Origin: Hoplostethus atlanticus
Lineage: Eukaryota > Chordata > Actinopteri > Trachichthyiformes > Trachichthyidae
Assembly: GCA_034670405.1 (NCBI GenBank)
Contig: JAXDDX010000056.1
Span: forward strand, 2,633,001-2,697,000
Direction of reading: 5' to 3'
DNA length: 64,000 nucleotides
Under the pieces are notes generated by a model that was not told where the DNA came from, made no database searches, and worked only from the letters and a program-made list of their open reading frames with translations. Positions within the stretch are counted from its first letter, which is position 1. Each line of letters opens with the position of its first letter. The position numbers and the translations under genes are program-made. This document shows, in pieces, positions 57,701 through 64,000 of the stretch.

Positions 57701-60700
57701 AAATAGAAGATGTGAACCATTGCAGGCAACCTTCTCAGGCCAAACGTTCCTTAATTCTGAAGAGCCTTTCTGCTTTGTGACTGAGCTGTAAGTCTGTTGA
57801 AGCCAACGCTAGTATATTTCCTTTCTCTGCAGGGGGGCTGTGGCCACGTTGCCACTTGGAACTCTGCCATCTACGGCATCGCAAACAGCAGGTCCCTGAG
57901 CCAGCTGAGGAAGAAGTTTGGCCACAAACCGATGCCTGTGGTGGGAGCCACAGTCAAAAAGAGGTAAGGTTATATCTGTGGACAATTATTGTCAAGCAAA
58001 TCCACTTCCATTCAGAGTAATGATATTTTTATGGGAATGTGGGGTTTGGCAGTGATGAGTCAAGAGTAGGCCAAAGTCTGTTTCATCAGTGTACTACGGT
58101 AACCTTGTATCTCCCAAAAGTCCAAGAATTGTGAGAATACATGATTTTCCCATTGGTACTGATTGTGTTTTTTACACTTTACCCTCTCAAGAGTTTCATT
58201 CCCAAATGAGATATACACCATTTGAAAAATTGTACACTAACTTGGTAGAAAGTGAATTAAATACTCTTGGTGAGTCTGACATTTCAGCAAATGTAGCCAT
58301 CAGAATATTTTAAGTATTGAGTAAAGAACAACGGCTAGTAATCTTATTTCCAAAATTGATATGTAGTGTGTAGAATGAAACCCTTCATTTTCAGTAGTTG
58401 GGCTAAGTCTAAGGATCATGAAACATTTTCTGCATGTGAGATACAAGGCCAACGTTCAATTGCAGTAAAATAATATGGTGCACTTGGAGGTCCAAGGCTC
58501 CTACAAGACACCAGCGATTTGCAGACTATTAATGTCTGGCAGACTGACTTACATTTAGAGTAATGAGGTTTTATTGGAACGTGGGGCCTGGCAGGGACGG
58601 AGAGATCGATTTAGAGGACTATCAGTGGATGAAATGAGCTTGCGTTGAATACTACTGTGCTGATGCTGCAAGCTGAGAGATAGTTTTGGTGAGTCTGACT
58701 CCTCTGTGTAATGTGTTTCTGTGTGTGTTCGTGCGTCCAGGGGCTTTGTGTTCTTCAGTAAGGAGATTGAGCAGTATGCCATCCCCTTCGTTGGCTCTGA
58801 CCCCTCCATAGTCAAGAGAACCCAGCGTTTCCTTTACGAGGAGGAACACCAGTCACCAGTAAGATACCAGTAATTTTAGTATTGGTTATGTGTCAGTCCC
58901 TGTTATGGTCGCAGTTTTGGTTCTGTTAGAAATTGCAGTGGTAAAACCATTAAGTGCTTCTTCTAAAATGTGGCCTGCAGCACAGTTTGGGCTTTGAAAC
59001 TGAACTAAATGATCATTATTTCACTGGTAGTGGTGTCAGTATTGGTGCTGTTGTGGCCACACTGCAGCTGAATGAATATAAGGGGAAAGACTGAATTGCA
59101 AAATATTGTAACCCATGGAGCCTGTGGCATACATGTTACACAGCCCAATAGTATACATGGCATTGACACTGATCTGGTGTGCTGTGGAGGTAGCCTGCCA
59201 TTTGGCTCATGTAGAATAAAAAATCTATTAAATGAAAACATTTCATAAACTTGATCATAATTCATTTTGAGTAGGGTACGATCACCCCGTCCTCTAAGCC
59301 AATGCAAATTTTCCTCATCTAACAGCTCACTGTGCTCTCCCACCCTCAGGTATAATCATACTAGACATTGTGACATTTCCATGCAATCAATTATTTGTTA
59401 TGCCCTGTTCAAGGCAATAAATAATTTGGCGTGGCTTGGAATTTCTTGCTCTATTGAAACGTGCCTCGGGACCAGAAAGATTGAGAACCACTAATATAGT
59501 GGTACTATCCGTGTCCCTCAGAAACTGTATTTAATGACATTAAGAACACACTGCTTATCTTGGCTACCTGACAGCCTCTGCATCCTGCAGTGCTGCACTG
59601 GCGGAGGAAAGCGTAACGTGAAAAGCGTAAAAAAAAAATGCAATTACTTAAGCAGAAAGTTTCTGAACTAGCTCTGGTCATGTGTGTGATATCTCTTTCT
59701 TTCTGTCTTCCTTTCTCTTTACTCTGTACCCTTGACCATGTTCAGTACCTTAGCAGCATTTGGTTGTGGGGAGCAGTTTATTGCTGGTATTAAGGTGCTG
59801 TATGCTGGGGCCTCATGCCTAGCTAACGTTAGCAGGCTAAGCAGGCTTTTTATTTTGAGCAAACTGGCTGTTTCCTGGTGTCCTTTAGTCAAGATGTATC
59901 ATTAAAGACCATCAAAAGTCTGCTTACTCTCTCACTCCCTTTTCTCCTTTCTCTCTCCCTCTTTGTCTTCCTCGTCCTCTCTCTCTCCCTCTCCTCTCCC
60001 CCCACCCATGTTTTTCCTCCTGTACCTGTAACTAGGCCAGTCATTCCAGCAGCTGTCACTATTTTGATCGAAGCCAGAGAAACAGGCCTTAATGAAACTA
60101 TCTTATTATGTTGTTTCGACTGCCATCTACCAGTGGAGTGGAAATATGATGAGTCATCTGTAGTGATTCAGCACTTTACCTTGCTCATTATTCCCTTTGA
60201 CATCTCACCTCTCTCTGCCTCCCTCCTGCCACCCTCTCTTCCTCCAACTATGTCCCTTTCTTCTTTCTTCCCTTCCCCCCTCCCTTAATCTATTACTTCA
60301 TTTCTTCTCTCCCTCCTCCATCCTCCATCTCTGTACCTCTCCCTTCTTTCCTCAACCTTTTCCTTTCCATCTTTGTCCCTCTGCATTCACGACTTCCCCC
60401 ATCCCCCTCTTCTTTCCTTCATTTCGATTTCTCCCACCTTCCTTTCCCTCTTTACATTCCCGCTTTCCTGTCATCTCTCATTTTCTCTTCACTTATCCTT
60501 TTACCTTTTTGTCACCCCTCCCTCCCTCTTCATCTTCCTTCCTTTTCTCTCCCATTCTCCATCCCTCTCTTCATCTCCATCCTTCCTCTCCATCATATGA
60601 TTATACCCTTTTCGTTTTCTTCCTTTGTTCCCCTTCTTTTCCTCCTCCACCCTGTTCCTCCATCCTCTCGGCTCTCTCCTCCATCCGTCCACAGGTCCAG

Positions 60701-62846
60701 TACAGTGCCTATGTTGGTGTTGGTGGCCTCTTTTCAGTAGCCAAGCTGATCTGGGGAGGCCTGCTGTTCTGGCTCATGGTCAAATTCAGCCTGGGCATGA
60801 AACTCCTCACTACGGTAGGTACATAGCTCACCAACCGTCCCGTTATCATCGCCATTTTGCTTCTTAATTGCTGTGAATATGTTCTGAAGTGCTGCCTGGA
60901 GGAGAGCAGCTAATCTGACCCCCTCAGGAATGGAGCTGGTTATAGGCCAGTAAAATAGATGACAGAAACCCCCTGACATAACAAGCTTGTTCAAAATAAT
61001 TACAAGTGAATGAGTGTTAGTTATTTGAGGGTGTTTAGCTGATGCTCTTATCCAAAGCAACTTGTGGTAAATGCATTAGTAGAATATGGCAACATTCGTG
61101 AAACTGATACTTGCAAGTAGAGTAGTATATCAAAACGACATGGATAGTCTATTATGCAGTTTAAAGGCATCAATTGCAGCAATAGTAAAGCATTTACAGA
61201 CTATAAATGGAATTACTGTAAAACCTCCAATAAAGACTGGACCAGTCTAACAGGAGCCGGGGAGTGTTATGTTGAAGTGTGAATAAAGACCCCAATAAAA
61301 GTCAGGTAAAAAATATGGCAGAATTGGCAGGAAGGAGTCTAAATTCACGCAATCTTTATGGCCTTGACGTTCATTACCAAACATAAACAACTCTACTGCT
61401 TGGATCGCTGTACAGCATTGCTCCTATTTGTTAATCAATACGTGGCAGAGAGCTTCTTCATTTTTGTGGCTTTGGCGGTTTTTGTTTAACTCCATTTTGA
61501 CGCGTTGATGCTTTTGACTGATGACCAGTATGTTCTGGTAGCCCACTGGTTACCAATAATGAACCACATTTATTGATAAAGTGCATGGATCAATTTGTTG
61601 TAAGCAGGATTATTATTAAAACTATGATGTTGGGTTGTTGCCTTGCCCACAGTTTCCATCGTTCTTCTCCTTTGGCTTGTTCACCGAGGCTGGTCCAACC
61701 ATGAAGCAGGTGAGTCCGTTACTGTGCTGCTGAGTTGTTACACCAAGTGAAAGCAAAGGATTGGTTTTGGTGACAAGGTTCAAGTCGCGTTGTTAATTCT
61801 GATGCAGTGGTAATATAGTTTGAGTAAGAACTGTTGTGAGTGATAATAATAATGCTAATAGAAAGGAAGGAGGGGATTCAATTTAATTTCTGTCTTACTT
61901 ATAGATAAGCTTGTATCCTACTTAAAACTGATTATTACTTGCCATCAGGTTCCTTTTCTTATGAGTTGTCGTGTAATAAAGGTTTATGTTAGTTGAAGAA
62001 GGTGGGTACGGGCAGTCATACAATATAGACCATGAAAATAAATAGTGTTGTATTTTAAGGTATTTTTGTGCCATTTAACCCAGTTTGATTCTCAGCCACT
62101 CACATTCCTCTCCCTCATTCATTTCCACTCCTGTCAGATCGAGGGTACCTGTTTCAGCATGACGTTTTTCGGGGAGGGCTACTCAGAGGGACAAGACCCT
62201 TCACAGGGCCGACCCAATGCTAAGATCTGCACTCAGGTCATAGGAGCAGGTAACACCACCAGAACCTGCTTTGGACTAATGTCTTGTGCTATTAGGCTTT
62301 TGTTTATGTTCAGTATACAGTGATTGTCCATGTATCGCATTATCGTTGCAGTAGCCATTGCAATAGGCACAAAACAAACTTACTTGTGTTGCGTGCATTG
62401 AGTAGTGGAACTTCTGTAATGGCTACATTTGTATGATAGACCTATTTTTTCTTTAGGTGGCTGAAGGGCATTTCTGTTGTGTTTAACTGCATTTGTGTAT
62501 TTGTATTGGTTCACAGAGCCTGGTTATGTGGCAACGCCGGCTGCTATGGTACAGGCAGCCGTCACCTTGTTGAATGAAATGCACTCCCTCCCCAGAAGGT
62601 CAGTTGGGAGTCTGTCTGTCTCTTTCTCTTCTCGCATGACCCTCCTGTCAGACGTTGGAGACTTTCTGTCGTTCTCTCTCTCATGTTTATTTTTTGTTCT
62701 CTCTCTCTCTCTCGCTCCCCCCCTCCCTCCCTGTTGTTATTGACAGGGGAGGCGTGTACACTCCCGGAGCTGCCTTCGCTAAAACCACCTTCATCGACCG
62801 CCTCAATAACCATGGCATCAAGTTCTCAGTCAGAAGCTACCCTTAG
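54782..62846 (+). CDS. sccpdh: sccpdh, saccharopine dehydrogenase-like oxidoreductase
   Basis: SCCPDH is a membrane/lipid-droplet-associated member of the saccharopine dehydrogenase family; its substrate is not established, and it should not be read as the lysine-degradation enzyme. Twelve coding exons with matching phases: 54782-54974, 55485-55597, 55774-55854, 56060-56189, 56647-56696, 57833-57963, 58741-58858, 60695-60814, 61653-61709, 62138-62249, 62517-62598, 62747-62846 (TAG). That gives 428 aa, against 429 in human. A Rossmann nucleotide-binding loop is seen at 15-24 (FGASGFTGQF), followed by LNCVGPYRFYGEPVVKAC and CIDISGEPQFLE. A hydrophobic segment at about 285-305 (exon 8, WGGLLFWLMV) matches the human lipid-droplet/membrane region. 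The C-terminus has GYVATPAAMVQAA and GGVYTPGAAFAKT. The start was chosen by homology and first ATG (aatATGG). Nothing is truncated or missing. Confidence 0.95.
60202..60692 (+). repeat. sccpdh: Long polypyrimidine tract in sccpdh intron 7
   Basis: About 490 bp of C/T-dominated sequence, with a lesser T/C-rich stretch from about 59930, running into the exon 8 acceptor gtccacag at 60694. Frames through it give only Ser/Pro/Leu/Phe-rich nonsense. Confidence 0.85.
61022..61075 (-). repeat. SINE 3' tail fragment, minus strand
   Basis: The complement reads aagttgctttggataagagc then atcagctaaa, the widely shared tail of fish SINEs. In sccpdh intron 8. Confidence 0.5.
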
Positions 62847-62880
62847 GCCTTCAGCAGTATCCAGGGTCAAAATCTGCATT

Positions 62881-62886
62881 ATTAAA
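62881..62886 (+). promoter_or_regulatory. sccpdh: Candidate sccpdh poly(A) signal ATTAAA
   Basis: A common variant hexamer 35 bases after the stop. Consensus AATAAA hexamers occur later at 63736-63741 and 63751-63756, so the 3' UTR could be either very short or about 0.9 kb. Confidence 0.4.
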
Positions 62887-62902
62887 GCAGGCGTTACCAA
62901 AT

Positions 62903-63016
62903 AATTCCTCTGGGTGGTGGAGTATGTAATATCCTTCTATAATTCCTCTGGGTGGTGGAGTATGTAATATCCTTCTATAATTCCTCTGGGTGGTGGAGTA
63001 TGTAATATCCTTCTAT
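62903..63016 (+). repeat. Three perfect tandem copies of a 38-bp unit
   Basis: The unit starts aattcctctgggtggtggag and ends tgtaatatccttctat; copies at 62903-62940, 62941-62978 and 62979-63016 are identical. It starts 57 bases after the sccpdh stop. Confidence 0.97.
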
Positions 63017-63090
63017 ACCTGTACACTTTTCACTAGAAGGGTCCGATCCAGGGTCCAAAATGAACACCTGCAAAATGCCAGTAATGATTG

Positions 63091-63120
63091 TGGTCTTTGC
63101 CTGTTCTCAGGCAAAGACCA
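63091..63120. repeat. Perfect 13-bp stem, 4-base loop hairpin
   Basis: TGGTCTTTGCCTG (63091-63103), loop TTCT, then CAGGCAAAGACCA (63108-63120). It is in the likely sccpdh 3' UTR. There is no T-run after it, and it is not a bacterial terminator. Confidence 0.9.
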
Positions 63121-63666
63121 ATTTGCACTTCATGGTGAATTACAAGCATAATCTATTGTATAAGTTAGTGAGCAAGTGGTAAAGTAACACAGTACTTTGT
63201 ACAATCTGGTTAAATGTAAAGCTTTAACATACCACCATCAAACTTGACACAGTTAAATATCAGATTCAATTTGCAGACTAATTTGACAAAGTGTTATGTT
63301 AGCTGTGTTGGTCCGAGGCTCATGAATCTTCACACGTTAGAAAAATGAAAACACTTATTGAACTTGAATGTTTCATGCAACAACAGTGGAATACGGAAAT
63401 TTATGTCAATCAGGATATGAACTGTTACAGTCAAGACTTTACAATATGTTTCATGATATATTTACAATATATCCTTCAGTCAAAATATGTTGAGCAGTGT
63501 TGTAGCATTGTCTAGTCCTTTGTAGTTGTTTAGTTATTGAGGAGTCTAGCACACTGTTCACAATACAATCTACTGTGTGTGTTTGAGTGGGAGAATGAGA
63601 TACATTTCATACCCTATAATGGTCTCATGGTTTTGTAGTACATGGTTTTCCATCAGATTAGGACAT

Positions 63667-63686
63667 GGGTTAGGGTTAGGGTTAGG
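63667..63686 (+). repeat. Short telomere-type (TTAGGG)n repeat
   Basis: Three TTAGGG-type units in tandem. Related degenerate words (cctaac, ccttaccctaa) recur at 63898-64000. This is an interstitial trace, not a chromosome end. Confidence 0.75.
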
Positions 63687-64000
63687 ACAATCTTTTTTGC
63701 TTTGTGCTTTATGAGTAGCTTTAAATCCACAAAAGAATAAAAAAACTTTTAATAAACTCCAAGTTATTGAGTGCAGTTTCTGTTTGGTAACAAGATGCCT
63801 CACATATTATGGCGTGTTGATGTCAGGAGAGTGAGCGCACTATGCACACACAAACACCCTCGTATATTATACCTGAGGACAATGACTTACATTTATTCCT
63901 AAAACTAATCCTAACCCCGACCATGAATTGCCAAGCATTAATCCTTACATAAATCTTAATTTATACCTAATTCTAACACAAACTTGAATCCCTTACCCTA

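Larger units (their letters stand above)
62847..64000. other. sccpdh: sccpdh downstream region
   Basis: No further gene was seen. It contains the tandem repeat, the hairpin, two late AATAAA hexamers and telomere-like words, all listed separately; the rest is AT-rich and featureless to me. Confidence 0.6.

Noticed and set aside
60197-60826. A 209-codon plus-strand open frame
   Set aside because: The first two-thirds is a polypyrimidine intron tract; only its last part is genuine, as sccpdh exon 8 (60695-60814).
63091-63120. The perfect hairpin as a transcription terminator
   Set aside because: Intrinsic stem-loop terminators are bacterial; this is vertebrate DNA and no T-run follows.

Overview
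This is vertebrate nuclear DNA, most likely from a teleost fish. Every coding block is split by GT-AG introns and the four proteins are clear orthologues of human chromosome 1q44 products. Introns are small (the kif26b gene fits in about 22 kb), and the non-coding DNA carries fish-like tRNA-derived SINEs, long CA/TAG microsatellites and AT-rich dispersed repeats. No prokaryotic, viral or CRISPR-like feature was seen. The species cannot be named from the sequence, and a/b ohnologue suffixes cannot be assigned.

Layout. (1) 208-8258, minus strand: hnrnpu, twelve coding exons, with its 3' end beyond or at the left edge. (2) 8259-9982: a 1.7 kb divergent intergenic/promoter region with two copies of a dispersed repeat and a trinucleotide array. 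(3) 9983-31763, plus strand: kif26b, fifteen coding exons, about 2,034 codons if one surplus base in the giant exon 12 is discounted. (4) 31764-39190: a gene-free, repeat-bearing region ending in the probable cnst promoter. (5) 39191-50703, plus: cnst (consortin), ten coding exons, 384 aa. (6) 50704-54781: gene-free and repeat-bearing. (7) 54782-62846, plus: sccpdh, twelve coding exons, 428 aa. (8) 62847-64000: sccpdh 3' region with a 3 x 38 bp tandem repeat, a perfect hairpin and degenerate telomere-like repeats.

The exon models were built by hand from reading-frame content, GT/AG sites and phase bookkeeping, and all splice phases agree except in kif26b exon 12. The genes do not form a pathway. 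Their proximity is conserved synteny: human 1q44 has HNRNPU, KIF26B, CNST and SCCPDH in this order, but with further genes between them that are absent here. The products are a nuclear RNA/scaffold protein, an atypical non-motile kinesin, a trans-Golgi membrane protein with phosphatase-docking motifs, and a saccharopine-dehydrogenase-like oxidoreductase.

The points most worth a second look are the exon 12 frameshift in kif26b, the loss of the P-loop lysine in its motor-like domain, the paired SILK/RVxF motifs and microexon in a compact cnst, a possible alternative 3' end for hnrnpu, a ZNF143-type promoter motif, and two dispersed repeat families. I do not see a wholly new biological system in this window.
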